Assembly: GCA_021845865.1 (NCBI GenBank)
Contig: JAJZVC010000018.1
Coordinates: forward strand, 1-52,750
Length of the DNA: 52,750 nucleotides
Direction: 5' to 3'
Origin: Pseudomonadota bacterium
GTDB taxonomy: Bacteria > Pseudomonadota > Gammaproteobacteria > Burkholderiales > UBA9220
Part shown: piece after piece, positions 9,429-19,252 of the stretch
Position numbering within the stretch: position 1 is the first letter of the stretch
Layout: each line of letters opens with the position of its first letter
Position numbers and translations under genes: made by a program
Notes under the pieces: generated by a model
Database searches by the model: none
The model's input: the letters and a program-made list of their open reading frames with translations, nothing else
What the model was told of the DNA's origin: nothing

Positions 9429-10085
9429 CTATTCTGAAACAATACGCGGCTTTTGACAAACGCTCACGGCGGCGGCCGTATGACAAGCCGCCTCTTTCAG
9501 CAAGCGCAAATGGAGTGCCGCGACTTGTGCGTGCAATTCGTCCGGCGCCCCATTGTTGCTTAACACGATATCCGACTGCTTCAGGCGTCCTTCGCGTTCC
9601 GCCTGGGTGGCCATGATGGCCCGCACCTCGTCCGCGGTCAGGCCGCTGCGAGCTTGGGTGCGCGAGATTTGCCGGGAAGGGTCGCAATCCACGGTTACGA
9701 TTCGTTGCGCCATTTTTCTATAGGCGTCGCCGCGCTCGAACAAGAGCGGGACCACCACGACTACGTAAGGGGTGTCAGCCGCACGGATTCGACGTTCCGC
9801 TTCTTGGAGAATGAGGGGGTGAAGCAGGCATTCCAATTCGGTTCTCGCGGATGGCGTGTTGAATACCAACTGGCGCAACTTGGCTCGGTCAAGGCCGCCA
9901 TCGGCGAGCAGGTATTCGTCGCCAAAGCGGCGGGCGATTTCTCTCACGGCCGGCGAATCCGGGCGCGTCAGGTCATGGGCGATGGCGTCGGTGTCGACGA
10001 CCGCAATGCCGAGGTTGGCAAAATAGGCGGCCGCGCTGCTTTTTCCGCTGCCAATTCCCCCGGTCAGGGCGACGATGAAGGGCAT
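9429..10085 (-). CDS. coaE: Dephospho-CoA kinase
   Basis: CoaE phosphorylates the ribose 3'-hydroxyl of dephospho-CoA, the final step of CoA synthesis. The P-loop GGIGSGKS is at residues 9-16, followed by VVDTDAIAHDLT, PLLFE and the lid region with VDCDPSRQISR. Length 218 is slightly above the usual 200 because of a C-terminal tail with no recognised domain. The ATG at 10085 gives the normal MPFIVALTGGIGSGKS start. It follows pilD by two bases, so translation is probably coupled. Confidence 0.95.
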   Translation of the reverse strand: MPFIVALTGGIGSGKSSAAAYFANLGIAVVDTDAIAHDLTRPDSPAVREIARRFGDEYLLADGGLDRAKLRQLVFNTPSARTELECLLHPLILQEAERRIRAADTPYVVVVVPLLFERGDAYRKMAQRIVTVDCDPSRQISRTQARSGLTADEVRAIMATQAEREGRLKQSDIVLSNNGAPDELHAQVAALHLRLLKEAACHTAAAVSVCQKPRIVSE

Positions 10086-10087
10086 GG

Positions 10088-10945
10088 CTAGAACAGGCCG
10101 AGGTAGGCGCGAGTCAGCTCCTGGCCCCAAAACAAGGCGATGAGCCCGCCACCGGCCAAGTAGGGGCCGAAGGGAATAGGCACGTCGCGGCCATGGCGGG
10201 CGAAGAGCATCAGGGCAATGCCGACCACGGCGCCGACCAGGGAGGAAAGCAGGATGGTCAAGGGCAGCATTTGCCAGCCCAGCCAGGCGCCGATGGCGGC
10301 GAGCAGCTTGAAGTCGCCGTAGCCCATTCCTTCCTTGCCGGTGGCGAGCTTGAAGAGCCAATACACGCTCCATAGGGACAGGTAGCCGGCGACTGCTCCG
10401 ATCAGGGCGGCCGGCAGCGGGGCGAGGCCCCCCCCCAGGTTGACCAGCAGGCCGGCCCAGATGAGGGGCTGGGTCAGGCTGTCGGGGAGCAGTTGCGTAT
10501 CCAGATCGATGAAGGTCAGGGCGATCAGGGTCCAGCAAAACACCAGCACCGCCAGGGTGGCAAGGCTGAAACCGAAGCGCCATGCCGCGTAGGCGCTGAT
10601 CAGCCCCGTCAGCATCTCCACCACCGGGTAGCGCGGGCTGATGGGGGCCTTGCACTGGCGGCAGCGTCCGTTGAGAAGCAGGTAGCTGACAACAGGAATA
10701 TTCTCCAGCGCGCCGATGGGATGGCCGCAATGGGGGCAGGCGGAGCGAGGAATCACCAGATTGTAAGGGGCGCTCGGCGGCGCCGGCGTCTCATTCCGCA
10801 ATTCGGCGCACTGGGCCTGCCATTCCCGTTCCATCATCTTCGGCAGGCGATGGATGACCACGTTCAGAAAACTGCCCACCATGAGCCCCAGCAGGGCGGC
10901 GAGGGCGACATAAGCGCCGGGGGACGACTGAAGCAGGTCGAGCAT
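10088..10945 (-). CDS. pilD: Type IV prepilin leader peptidase / N-methyltransferase PilD
   Basis: An inner-membrane aspartic protease of 285 residues that cleaves and N-methylates type IV prepilins. The cytoplasmic zinc loop is complete: C70-x2-C73 and C95-x2-C98. The catalytic aspartates are in FIDLDTQLLPD (D147 or D149) and GYGDFKLLA (D211). About eight hydrophobic segments can be counted. It overlaps pilC by one base. Major and minor pilins are not in this window, so its substrates lie elsewhere. Confidence 0.95.
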   Translation of the reverse strand: MLDLLQSSPGAYVALAALLGLMVGSFLNVVIHRLPKMMEREWQAQCAELRNETPAPPSAPYNLVIPRSACPHCGHPIGALENIPVVSYLLLNGRCRQCKAPISPRYPVVEMLTGLISAYAAWRFGFSLATLAVLVFCWTLIALTFIDLDTQLLPDSLTQPLIWAGLLVNLGGGLAPLPAALIGAVAGYLSLWSVYWLFKLATGKEGMGYGDFKLLAAIGAWLGWQMLPLTILLSSLVGAVVGIALMLFARHGRDVPIPFGPYLAGGGLIALFWGQELTRAYLGLF

Positions 10946-12171
10946 CAGCCGACGGCCTCGCCCATTTTGAAGATCGGCAGGTACATGGCAACCACCAGGC
11001 CGCCGATGAGCGTTCCCAATACCACCATGATCATCGGCTCCATAAGGCTGGAGAGGGCCTCCACGGCGTCATCCACCTCCGCCTCGAAAAAGTCGGCGAC
11101 CTTGCTCAGCATGGAGTCCAGGGCGCCGGATTCCTCGCCGATGGCCACCATCTGGATCACCATGTTGGGAAACAGTTCCGCGTTCTGCATGGCAACGGTG
11201 AGGCTGGTGCCGGTGGCCACTTCGCTTTGGATTTTCTTGGTGGCGTTGTAATAGATGATATTGCCGGCGGCGCCGGCCACCGAATCCAGGGCGTCAACCA
11301 AAGGAACGCCGGCGGCGAACATGGTGGAGAGGGTGCGGGTCCAGCGGGCCGTGGCCGATTTTTCCAGGATCGGTCCGAATACCGGCAGGCGCAGGGAAAG
11401 GCGCTGCATGGTTTCCTGCATTTTTTTCGAGCGCTTCAGGGTGTAGAAGAAGGCATACAGGCTTCCCCCTATGCCGCCGAAGATGGCGTACCAGTATTTG
11501 ACGAAGAAGTCCGAGATGGCCATGACCAGCAAGGTAGGGGCCGGCAGGTTGGCGCCGAAACTGGAGAACAGCTCCTTGAAGGCGGGGATGACGAAAATCA
11601 TGATCACCGCGGTGATGATGAAGGCCACCACGATCACCGCGATCGGATAGGTGAGAGCCGATTTGATCTTGCCCTTGATGGCGAGGATTTTTTCCTTGTA
11701 GGTGGCCAGACGGTCCAGCACGGTATCGAGAATGCCCGCCTGTTCGCCGGCGTTGATCAGGTTGCAGTAAAGGGCATCGAAATACAGAGGATGCTTTTTG
11801 AAGGCCTGGGAGAGGCTGCTGCCGGTTTGTACCTCGTTCTTGATGTCCATCAGCAGCCGAGCCACGGCGGGGTTGCTGTGGCCCTTGCCCACGATGTCGA
11901 AGGCCTGCAGCAGGGGGACGCCGGATTTCATCATGGTGGCCAGCTGCCGGGTGAACATGGTGATGTCCTTCTCGGTGATTTTTCCCCCTTTCCCCAAGCC
12001 CCCCGTTTTTTTGACCTTCAACGGGGTGATGCCCTGCCGGCGCAGCATGACGTTGACGGCGGCCTGGCCTGGCGCGCGCATTTCCCCCTTCAGTTTCTTG
12101 CCCTTCTTGTCGGTGCCCTCCCATTGGAAGAGAAATTCTTTTGCGCCTTTGTCTTTGCTTTCAGCGGCCAT
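10945..12171 (-). CDS. pilC: Type IV pilus inner-membrane platform protein PilC
   Basis: The 408-residue protein has two T2SF domains, about residues 75-198 and 280-400, each followed by hydrophobic segments. Typical stretches are FTRQLATMMKSGVPLLQAFD and RTLSTMFAAGVPLVDALD, the repeated core motif. PilC anchors the PilB motor to the inner membrane and helps extract pilins. It sits 11 bases after pilB and before pilD. Confidence 0.95.
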   Translation of the reverse strand: MAAESKDKGAKEFLFQWEGTDKKGKKLKGEMRAPGQAAVNVMLRRQGITPLKVKKTGGLGKGGKITEKDITMFTRQLATMMKSGVPLLQAFDIVGKGHSNPAVARLLMDIKNEVQTGSSLSQAFKKHPLYFDALYCNLINAGEQAGILDTVLDRLATYKEKILAIKGKIKSALTYPIAVIVVAFIITAVIMIFVIPAFKELFSSFGANLPAPTLLVMAISDFFVKYWYAIFGGIGGSLYAFFYTLKRSKKMQETMQRLSLRLPVFGPILEKSATARWTRTLSTMFAAGVPLVDALDSVAGAAGNIIYYNATKKIQSEVATGTSLTVAMQNAELFPNMVIQMVAIGEESGALDSMLSKVADFFEAEVDDAVEALSSLMEPMIMVVLGTLIGGLVVAMYLPIFKMGEAVG

Positions 12172-12182
12172 GGTGTCCTCGG

Positions 12183-13898
12183 TTATTCATTGGTGACGGC
12201 TTCCACTTCCTCCAGGGAAGTCAGGCCTTGCTTGACCTTCAAGAGGCCGGATTGGCGAAGATCGCGCACGCCTTCTCGTTGCGCCTGGTCGGCAATGTCG
12301 TGGGCGGTGCCGTTCTTCATGATGATGCGGCTGATTTCATCGCTGATCGGCATGACCTGATAAATGCCCAGCCGGCCCTTGTAGCCGGTGCCCTTGCACA
12401 GGTCGCAGCCCCCTTCCTTGTGGGCATAAGGCTGCCAGGAACCATCCAGGTCTTCTTCGGCGAAGCCCGCCCGAAGGAGGGCCTCGCGGGGGATGTCGGC
12501 TGGCACTTTGCACTTGCACAGGCGGCGCGCCAAACGTTGGGCGGTGATCAGGATGACCGATGAGGCGATATTGAATGGCGCCACGCCCATGTTCATCAGC
12601 CGGGTCAGGGTGGTGGGGGCGTCGTTGGTGTGCAGGGTGGAAAGCACCATGTGGCCGGTTTGGGCCGCCTTGATGGCGATATCGGCGGTTTCCAGGTCGC
12701 GGATTTCGCCCACCATGATAATGTCCGGATCCTGGCGCAGGAAGGATTTCAGGGCGGCGGAAAAGGTAAGCCCCGCTTTTTCGTTGACGTTGACTTGGTT
12801 GATGCCGGCAAGATTGATTTCCGCCGGGTCCTCGGCGGTGGAAATGTTGATTCCCGGCTCGTTGAGGATGTTGAGGCAGGTGTACAGGGAAACCGTCTTG
12901 CCGCTGCCGGTGGGGCCGGTCACCAGCACCATGCCGTAGGGGCGCTTGATGGCGCTGAGCAGCGCTTCCTGCTGGTCCGGGTCGTAACCCAGCACCTCGA
13001 TCCCCAGGGTGGCGCTGGAAGGGTCGAGAATCCGCATCACGATTTTCTCCCCCCACAGGGTAGGCAGGGTGCTGACGCGGAAATCGATGGCGCGGTTCTT
13101 GGATAGCACCAGTTTCATCCGCCCGTCCTGGGGAATCCGTTTTTCGGCGATGTCCAGCTTGGAAATCACCTTGATGCGGGAGGCGATTTTCTCCTTGATC
13201 GCCAGGGGGGGTTGGGCGGTCTCGTACAGCACGCCATCCAGCCGGTATCGGATGCGGTAGAACTTTTCGTAGGGCTCGAAGTGGATGTCCGAGACGCCGG
13301 CATTGATGGCGTCGAGAAGGATTTTCTGGATGTACTTGACCACCGGGGCATCGTCGATTTCCGAAGCGGCTTCCGTGTCCTTTTTCGCCATGGCCTCTTC
13401 GTCGGTGAACTCCAGGTCCACGTCCTCGCCGCCCAGGTTCTGCAGCGTGGTGTCGACGGCTTCCACCAGCTTGGCGAGAAGTTTTCCCAGCTTGTTGTCT
13501 TCCACCACGATCGGTTCCACGGCCAGGCTGGTCTTGAACTTGATGGCGTCCAGGGCGTGCTGATCGGTGGGGTCGGCGGTGGCGACGAAGACACGGTTGC
13601 CGCGGCGGTACAGGGGGATGACGCGGTGGGACTGGAGCAGCTTGGCATCCAGCAATTCCGGCTGGGTGTGTTCCAGATCGTAGGTGTCGAGGTCCAGCAG
13701 GGGATAGCCGAAGGTATGGGCGGTAAATTCGGCGGCCTCCAGGGCCTGGATTTTATTGTTTTGGATTGCCTGGGTGACGAAGCTATGGCCGGTGCTCTTG
13801 GCTTGGGTTTGGACGGCATCCGCGTCGGCTTCCGTCATCAGCCCCTGCTGCACCAGCGCATACGCCAGCCCGGTTAAATTTGTGGAAGTCGCTGCCAT
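12183..13898 (-). CDS. pilB: Type IV pilus extension ATPase PilB
   Basis: A 571-residue hexameric ATPase that drives pilus extension. The N-terminal T2SSE_N/MshEN region covers about residues 1-160. The ATPase domain has Walker A GPTGSGKT (328-335), the Asp box region with EDPAEINLAGINQ, Walker B DIIMVGEIRD and the His box HTNDAPTTLTRL. Zinc-binding cysteines near the C-terminus appear as CKCKVP and CDLCKGTGYKG. I use ATG 13898; a TTG at 13931 would add 11 residues without a ribosome site. A short intergenic gap of 86 bases separates it from the CorC gene upstream. Confidence 0.95.
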   Translation of the reverse strand: MAATSTNLTGLAYALVQQGLMTEADADAVQTQAKSTGHSFVTQAIQNNKIQALEAAEFTAHTFGYPLLDLDTYDLEHTQPELLDAKLLQSHRVIPLYRRGNRVFVATADPTDQHALDAIKFKTSLAVEPIVVEDNKLGKLLAKLVEAVDTTLQNLGGEDVDLEFTDEEAMAKKDTEAASEIDDAPVVKYIQKILLDAINAGVSDIHFEPYEKFYRIRYRLDGVLYETAQPPLAIKEKIASRIKVISKLDIAEKRIPQDGRMKLVLSKNRAIDFRVSTLPTLWGEKIVMRILDPSSATLGIEVLGYDPDQQEALLSAIKRPYGMVLVTGPTGSGKTVSLYTCLNILNEPGINISTAEDPAEINLAGINQVNVNEKAGLTFSAALKSFLRQDPDIIMVGEIRDLETADIAIKAAQTGHMVLSTLHTNDAPTTLTRLMNMGVAPFNIASSVILITAQRLARRLCKCKVPADIPREALLRAGFAEEDLDGSWQPYAHKEGGCDLCKGTGYKGRLGIYQVMPISDEISRIIMKNGTAHDIADQAQREGVRDLRQSGLLKVKQGLTSLEEVEAVTNE

Positions 13899-13984
13899 AT
13901 TGTTTTTCTGGGTCCCCGAAAAACCTGCCAAACCGGTTCAAATAATGCCCGCAACATGCAGGCTTGTAAAGAAAGATGAAGTAC

Positions 13985-15256
13985 TTACTGTTTGTCTTCG
14001 GCAGGGAAAATGCGCACGGTTTTTACGGCCCGGTCCTGGGTTTGGAGAATTTCGAGAGGGTGGCCGCCTATCTTGAGGCTGGTGCCGCTTTCGGGGATGT
14101 CCTCCAGGTGTTCCAGGATTAGGCCGTTGAGGGTTTTGGGGCCGGAGAGAGGGAAGACGAGGCCCAGCTTGCGGTTGAGGTCCCGGAGCAGCACCCCTCC
14201 GTCCACCACCCAACTGCCGTCCGGTTGCTGGAGGAAGCTGCCGGACTGGGCGGGGGAATGGGTGGTGAATTCGCCGACGATTTCCTCCAGGATGTCTTCC
14301 ATGCTTACCATCCCCAGCAGTTCGCCGTACTCGTCCACCACCAGGCCAATGCGCCGCTGGTTCTGCTGGAAATGCTGAATCTGCGCGAGAAGAGGCGTGC
14401 CGCTGGGAATGAAGTAGGGGTCGCGAATGATTTTTCGCAATTCCTCCAGGGTGAATTCCTCGTTTTGGGTGACATGAAGCACCTTGCGCACGTGCAGGAT
14501 GCCGATGATATTGTCCAGGGTGCCTTCGTACACCGGAAGCCGAGTGTGATAGCAGGTGGAAAGCTGGTGGAGGATGTGGTCCAGGGGGTCGTTGAGGTCG
14601 ATGGCTTCGATCTGGTGGCGTGGCGTCATGACGTCGTCCACGGTGCTGTTCTCCAGATCGAAAATATTCAGCAGGACGCTCTGGTGCTTTTCGGGGATGA
14701 AGCCCCCCGCTTCCAGCACCAGGGTGCGGAGTTCATCCATCCCCAGTTGCGTCGTGCCGCTGTTCAGGGGCTTGAGGCCCATCAATCGCAGCAGGGCCTG
14801 AACGAAGAGGTTGACGAACCAAACCACCGGATAAAACAAGCGCAGCAGGGGGGTGAGAACGTAGCTGACCGAGGTGGCGATGCGCTCGGAATAGGTGGCG
14901 CCGATCACCTTGGGCGTGACTTCGCTGAAGATCAGGATGGAGAAGGTAACGCTCAGGGTGGCGACGGACAGCGCGATTTCGTTGGAACCGAGGAGGCGCA
15001 CGGTGATCACCGTTCCCAGGGTGGCAACGGCGGTGTTCACCAGATTGTTGCCGAGAAGAATGACGCCCAGGAGACGGTCGGTTTTTTCCAATAGGCGCGA
15101 GGCAAGGCGGGCGCCGCGGTGGCCATCCCGCACCAGGTGTTTGAGGCGGTAGCGGTTCACCGCCATCATGCTGGTTTCGGAGGTGGAGAAAAAGGCGGAG
15201 AGCAACAGCAGCACCACGAAAGCGCCGATGAGTACGCTTAAGGGAATGTCGTCCAA
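13985..15256 (-). CDS. HlyC/CorC (CNNM) family transporter, CBS-containing
   Basis: The 423-residue protein has an N-terminal DUF21/CNNM membrane domain with about four hydrophobic segments (residues 1-190, including FFSTSETSMMAVNRYRLKHL and the pump-like FSEVTPKVIGA). Two CBS domains follow (DDVMTPRHQIEAIDL to about 340), then a C-terminal CorC_HlyC domain. Relatives take part in magnesium or cobalt efflux; E. coli YfjD (CorB) is the closest counterpart by position, next to ypjD and ffh. Substrate is not shown by the sequence. Confidence 0.88.
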   Translation of the reverse strand: MDDIPLSVLIGAFVVLLLLSAFFSTSETSMMAVNRYRLKHLVRDGHRGARLASRLLEKTDRLLGVILLGNNLVNTAVATLGTVITVRLLGSNEIALSVATLSVTFSILIFSEVTPKVIGATYSERIATSVSYVLTPLLRLFYPVVWFVNLFVQALLRLMGLKPLNSGTTQLGMDELRTLVLEAGGFIPEKHQSVLLNIFDLENSTVDDVMTPRHQIEAIDLNDPLDHILHQLSTCYHTRLPVYEGTLDNIIGILHVRKVLHVTQNEEFTLEELRKIIRDPYFIPSGTPLLAQIQHFQQNQRRIGLVVDEYGELLGMVSMEDILEEIVGEFTTHSPAQSGSFLQQPDGSWVVDGGVLLRDLNRKLGLVFPLSGPKTLNGLILEHLEDIPESGTSLKIGGHPLEILQTQDRAVKTVRIFPAEDKQ

Positions 15257-15303
15257 GCCTTTAGGTCCTTACGGTGAGGGGCATGCGGTTTCCCGGCGCG
15301 CCG

Positions 15304-16140
15304 TCAGGGGCGGCTGAGCACGATTTCCAGCACGAATTTGCTGCCCAGATAGCCCAGCAGCAGCAGGGCGAATCCGGCCAGCGTCCAGCGGATGGCGGTG
15401 CGCCCGCGCCAGCCGTAAACGTGACGCCCGATCAGGAGGCCGGCGAAGGCGGCCCAGGAAACGATGCCAAAAATGGTCTTGTGGTTGAATTGGAGCGGTT
15501 TCCCGAACAGTTCCTCGGAGAACAGGATGCCGCTGGCCAGGGTCAGCGTCAGCAGGACAAATCCCACGGTGATGATCTGGAACAGCAGCCGTTCCATGGT
15601 CAGCAGGGGAGGGAGGCCGACGAAGGTGGCAAGCAGGGTTTTTTCGTGCAGGCGGCGCTCGACCAGGGACATCAGCAAGGCGTGGAGGGCGGCGATGGCG
15701 AGAAGGCTGTAGGCGAGCAGGGAAATGGCCAGGTGCAGTTTGAACAGGGGCAGGCTGGCATGGGATAGCAGGTGGGTGGAGGGAAACAGGGCCGGCAATA
15801 GGACGCTGACGGCTGCGATGGGCAGGGCCATTGCCAGCATGGCCTCCATGCGGTAGCGCAGGTTGACCAGCCAGTAGGTGGCGACAGTCAGCCAGGCGAG
15901 GGCGGATACCGTGTTGCCGAGGCCGAAATCCAGGCCAAAGGGGGAGAAAATGGAGCTGTGCAGCAGTAGGCCGTGGCCGGCTAGAGGGGGCAGGATGGCC
16001 AGGCCGCGCATCCAATGGGCGGCGGCCTGGTGGACGGCGGTGCCGCCGTGGCTGCCGACGTGCCAGGTCCGGCGCCAGAAGTAAACGCCCAGTCCGGCAT
16101 AGAACAGCGCCACCGCCAAGTAGGGAATCAAGCCTTGCAT
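15304..16140 (-). CDS. ypjD: YpjD family membrane protein, cytochrome c assembly (CcsA-like) domain
   Basis: The 278-residue protein has about eight hydrophobic segments and belongs to the CcsA/CcmC haem-handling superfamily. Conserved histidines occur in segments such as FKLHLAISLLAYSLL and FNHKTIFGIVSWAAFAGLL. E. coli YpjD lies beside ffh, and the function is poorly defined. It is divergent from ffh with about 96 bases between the starts, and 47 bases upstream of the CorC gene, probably in one operon. Confidence 0.9.
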   Translation of the reverse strand: MQGLIPYLAVALFYAGLGVYFWRRTWHVGSHGGTAVHQAAAHWMRGLAILPPLAGHGLLLHSSIFSPFGLDFGLGNTVSALAWLTVATYWLVNLRYRMEAMLAMALPIAAVSVLLPALFPSTHLLSHASLPLFKLHLAISLLAYSLLAIAALHALLMSLVERRLHEKTLLATFVGLPPLLTMERLLFQIITVGFVLLTLTLASGILFSEELFGKPLQFNHKTIFGIVSWAAFAGLLIGRHVYGWRGRTAIRWTLAGFALLLLGYLGSKFVLEIVLSRP

Positions 16141-16236
16141 ATAGTAAAATCGGGTTTTTGAAGAAGTTTACACCAGAACCGCCGCGAACACATGGGCGCG
16201 GTGGGGGTTAACGACGATAGAAAGTTTGGTGAACCG

Positions 16237-17586
16237 ATGTTCGACAACCTGACCTCGCGCCTTTCCGGCGTCATCAAAACCCTGCGCGGCCAGGCCCGCC
16301 TGACCGAAGCCAATATCCAGGATGCCCTGCGGGAAGTGCGCATGGCGCTGCTGGAGGCGGATGTGGCCCTGCCGGTGGTGAAGGATTTCATCGCCCACGT
16401 CAAGGAGCGGGCTCTCGGTCAGGAGGTGCTGACGAGCCTGACGCCGGGCCAGGCGGTGATCAAGGTGGTCCACGACGAGTTGGCGGCCCTCATGGGAGGC
16501 GTCAACGCGGAGCTCAATCTGGCCGCCGTGCCGCCGGCGGTGATTTTGATGGCCGGCCTGCAGGGCTCCGGCAAGACCACCAGCTCTGCCAAATTGGCCA
16601 AGCTGCTCAAGGAGCGGTTGAAAAAGAAGGTGTTGCTGGTGAGCTGCGACGTTTACCGTCCCGCAGCCATGGACCAGCTCAAGGCGCTGGCCCAGCAGAT
16701 TGGCGCCGAGTACTTCGACGCCGATGCCGGCCAGAAGCCCCTGGCCATCGCCAAGGCCGGCCTGGACCATGCGCGGCGCCAGTTCTTCGACGTGGTGATC
16801 GTGGACACCGCCGGCCGCCTCGGCATCGACCAGGAGATGATGGACGAGATCAAGGCTCTCCATGCCGAGGTGAAGCCCGTCGAAACCCTGTTCGTGGTCG
16901 ACGCCATGCAGGGCCAGGACGCGGTCAACACGGCGCGGGCCTTCGCCGAGGCGCTGCCGCTGACCGGGGTGGTGCTCACCAAGCTGGACGGCGACGCCCG
17001 TGGCGGCGCCGCCTTGTCCGTGCGCCACGTTACCGGCCAGCCGATCAAGTTCGCTGGTGTGTCGGAGAAGCCGGATGGTCTGGAGCCTTTCCATCCCGAG
17101 CGGATGGCGTCCCGGGTTCTCGGCATGGGGGACGTGCTGTCCCTGATTGAAGAGGCGCAGCGGGGCGTGGACCGGGCCGAGGCCGAGAAGCTGGCGCAGA
17201 AGATCAAGTCCGGCAAGAACTTCGATCTGGAGGACTTCAAGACCCAGTTGCAGCAGATGCAGAAAATGGGCGGGGTGGGCGCGCTGCTGGACAAGTTGCC
17301 TGGACAGATGGGTGCGGGGTCCGTGGATACGGCGGCGGGCGACAAGGCCATGCGGCGCATCGAGGGCATCATCAACGCCATGACCCCCGCCGAGCGGCGC
17401 AAGCCCGAACTCCTCAAGGCCTCCCGCAAGCGGCGCATCGCGGCAGGGGCGGGGGTGCAGGTGCAGGACGTGAACCGCCTGCTGAACCAGTTCGAGCAGA
17501 CCCAGAAAATGATGAAATCCCTCTCCAAGGGCGGGCTGGGCAAGATGATGCGGGCCATGAAGGGATTGATGCCCGGAATGGGATGA
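16237..17586 (+). CDS. ffh: Signal recognition particle protein Ffh (SRP54)
   Basis: The 449-residue GTPase binds 4.5S RNA and signal sequences of membrane proteins. The N domain covers residues 1-90. The G domain has GLQGSGKTTSS (107-117), the DTAGRLGID motif and TKLDGDARGG. The M domain runs from about 300 to the end. I use the ATG at 16237, giving the family start MFDNLTSRLS; an in-frame start at 16192 would add 15 unlike residues. A -10-like TAAAAT at 16145-16150 could serve it. The 4.5S RNA gene is not in this window. Confidence 0.97.
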   Translation: MFDNLTSRLSGVIKTLRGQARLTEANIQDALREVRMALLEADVALPVVKDFIAHVKERALGQEVLTSLTPGQAVIKVVHDELAALMGGVNAELNLAAVPPAVILMAGLQGSGKTTSSAKLAKLLKERLKKKVLLVSCDVYRPAAMDQLKALAQQIGAEYFDADAGQKPLAIAKAGLDHARRQFFDVVIVDTAGRLGIDQEMMDEIKALHAEVKPVETLFVVDAMQGQDAVNTARAFAEALPLTGVVLTKLDGDARGGAALSVRHVTGQPIKFAGVSEKPDGLEPFHPERMASRVLGMGDVLSLIEEAQRGVDRAEAEKLAQKIKSGKNFDLEDFKTQLQQMQKMGGVGALLDKLPGQMGAGSVDTAAGDKAMRRIEGIINAMTPAERRKPELLKASRKRRIAAGAGVQVQDVNRLLNQFEQTQKMMKSLSKGGLGKMMRAMKGLMPGMG

Positions 17587-17594
17587 CGTTCTCC

Positions 17595-17624
17595 TTGCCA
17601 GAGAGGTGTTTTTTCCAGTAAAAT
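17595..17624 (+). promoter_or_regulatory. Sigma-70 promoter for rpsP-rimM-trmD-rplS
   Basis: TTGCCA (17595-17600), an 18-base spacer and TAAAAT (17619-17624) form a good sigma-70 promoter in the 73-base gap between ffh and rpsP. Transcription should start near 17631, leaving a leader of roughly 30 bases. No ribosomal-protein leader structure is evident. Confidence 0.6.
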
Positions 17625-17659
17625 CCCGCACTTTTCGATTTTAGATATAGGTCAAGACT

Positions 17660-17911
17660 ATGGTAGTCATTCGTCTCGCCCGTGGCGGCGCCAAGAAGCG
17701 TCCGTTCTACAACATCGTGGTGGCGGATTCCCGCAACCGTCGTGACGGCCGCTTCATCGAGCGCGTCGGCTTCTACAACCCCGTCGCCGGGGAAACCCAG
17801 GAAGGCCTGCGCATCGACCAGGAGCGCCTGGCATACTGGCAAGGTAACGGCGCCCTGCTGTCCGATACCGTTGCCCGTCTGGTGAAGCGCGCCGGCAAAG
17901 CCGCCGCCTGA
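17660..17911 (+). CDS. rpsP: 30S ribosomal protein S16
   Basis: The 83-residue protein has the complete S16 pattern: [20 protein letters not shown], then [19 protein letters not shown]. It is a core small-subunit protein needed for 30S assembly. It is first gene of the classic rpsP-rimM-trmD-rplS operon. Confidence 0.98.
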   Translation: MVVIRLARGGAKKRPFYNIVVADSRNRRDGRFIERVGFYNPVAGETQEGLRIDQERLAYWQGNGALLSDTVARLVKRAGKAAA

Positions 17912-17948
17912 TTTTCCGGGTAGCGGAAAACGCCCGGACGGCTGATTC

Positions 17949-18473
17949 ATGGCAGGCGACGCGTTTTCCGTTCCCTCGGACCTGGTGGTGATGGGGCATG
18001 TGTCGGGCCCCTTCGGCGTACGAGGCTGGGTCAGGATTCACGCCTATACCGAAGCAAGCGACAGCCTGTTCGGCTATCCAATATGGTGGCTGGGCAGGGA
18101 CGGTAACTGGAAAGCCTGCCGGCTGCTGGAAGGCGAAGCGCACAGCAAAGGACTGGCGGCCCGCCTGGAAGGGGTGAGCGACAGGGATGCCGCCTTGGCC
18201 CTCAAGGGTTGCGAGGTGGCCGTGCCCCGCAGCGAAATGCCGGAAGCCGAGCCGGACGCCTACTACTGGAACGACCTCGTCGGCCTCAGGGTGGTGAACC
18301 TCCAGGGGGAGACGCTGGGAACGGTGGACAGCCTCTTCGAGACCGGCGCCAACGACGTGATGCGAGTGGTGGCGGGAGAGAAGGAGCGCCTGATTCCCTT
18401 CGTCGGCCACTATGTGCGGGACGTGGACCTGAAGGCGGGCGAGATACGGGTGGACTGGGGCGCGGATTACTGA
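17949..18473 (+). CDS. rimM: Ribosome maturation factor RimM
   Basis: The 174-residue protein has an N-terminal beta-barrel ([21 protein letters not shown]) and a C-terminal PRC-barrel ([33 protein letters not shown]). RimM binds S19 and assists maturation of the 30S head. It lies 37 bases after rpsP and two bases before trmD. Confidence 0.96.
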   Translation: MAGDAFSVPSDLVVMGHVSGPFGVRGWVRIHAYTEASDSLFGYPIWWLGRDGNWKACRLLEGEAHSKGLAARLEGVSDRDAALALKGCEVAVPRSEMPEAEPDAYYWNDLVGLRVVNLQGETLGTVDSLFETGANDVMRVVAGEKERLIPFVGHYVRDVDLKAGEIRVDWGADY

Positions 18474-18475
18474 AG

Positions 18476-19240
18476 ATGGCGCCCCGCTTCGACGTCATCA
18501 CGCTGTTCCCGCCGATGTTCGAGGCGCTCACCCGCCATGGCATTACCCGGCGGGCGGCGGAGGACGGCCTGTACAGCCTCCACCTGTGGAATCCGCGGGA
18601 TTTCGCCAGCGACAACCACCGCACGGTGGACGACCGCCCCTACGGCGGCGGTCCCGGGATGGTGATGATGGCCGAGCCCCTGGACAAGGCGATCGGGGCG
18701 GCCCGCAGCGCCCAGGCGGAAGCCGGGGTGGCGCGGTCCAAGGTGGTTTATCTGTCCCCCCAGGGCCGGCAACTTAACCACGGCGTGGTGATGGAGCTGA
18801 CCCGGGAGCCGGGACTGATTTTTTTAGCCGGCCGCTACGAGGGCATCGACGAGCGGCTGCTGCGGCGCCAGGTGGACGAGGAAATCTCCATCGGCGATTA
18901 CGTGCTTTCCGGCGGCGAGCTGGCGGCGATGGTGGTGATCGACGCCATCGTGCGGCACTTGCCGGGGGCGCTGGGCGACGCGGATTCCGCGGTCCAGGAT
19001 TCGTTTGTAAGCGGCCTGTTGGATACTCCCCACTACACCAGGCCGGAAGTGTACCAGGGGGAAGCGGTCCCGCCGGTGCTGTTGTCCGGCAACCATGCCC
19101 AGATCGACCGCTGGCGCCTCAAGCAGGCGTTGGGCAGAACCTGGCTGCGCCGGCCGGATTTGTTGGCGGCGCGGTCTTTGACAAAAGAGGAGTCCGGGCT
19201 TCTGGCCGAGTACCAGAAGGAACAGGACGACCAAAACTAA
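18476..19240 (+). CDS. trmD: tRNA (guanine37-N1)-methyltransferase TrmD
   Basis: The 254-residue SPOUT methyltransferase makes m1G37 in tRNA and prevents frameshifting. The knot motifs are present: [27 protein letters not shown] and the deep trefoil loop [14 protein letters not shown], with the catalytic-region Asp in [13 protein letters not shown]. It starts two bases after the rimM stop and is followed by rplS after 12 bases. Confidence 0.97.
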   Translation: MAPRFDVITLFPPMFEALTRHGITRRAAEDGLYSLHLWNPRDFASDNHRTVDDRPYGGGPGMVMMAEPLDKAIGAARSAQAEAGVARSKVVYLSPQGRQLNHGVVMELTREPGLIFLAGRYEGIDERLLRRQVDEEISIGDYVLSGGELAAMVVIDAIVRHLPGALGDADSAVQDSFVSGLLDTPHYTRPEVYQGEAVPPVLLSGNHAQIDRWRLKQALGRTWLRRPDLLAARSLTKEESGLLAEYQKEQDDQN

Positions 19241-19252
19241 GGAGCTGTAAAC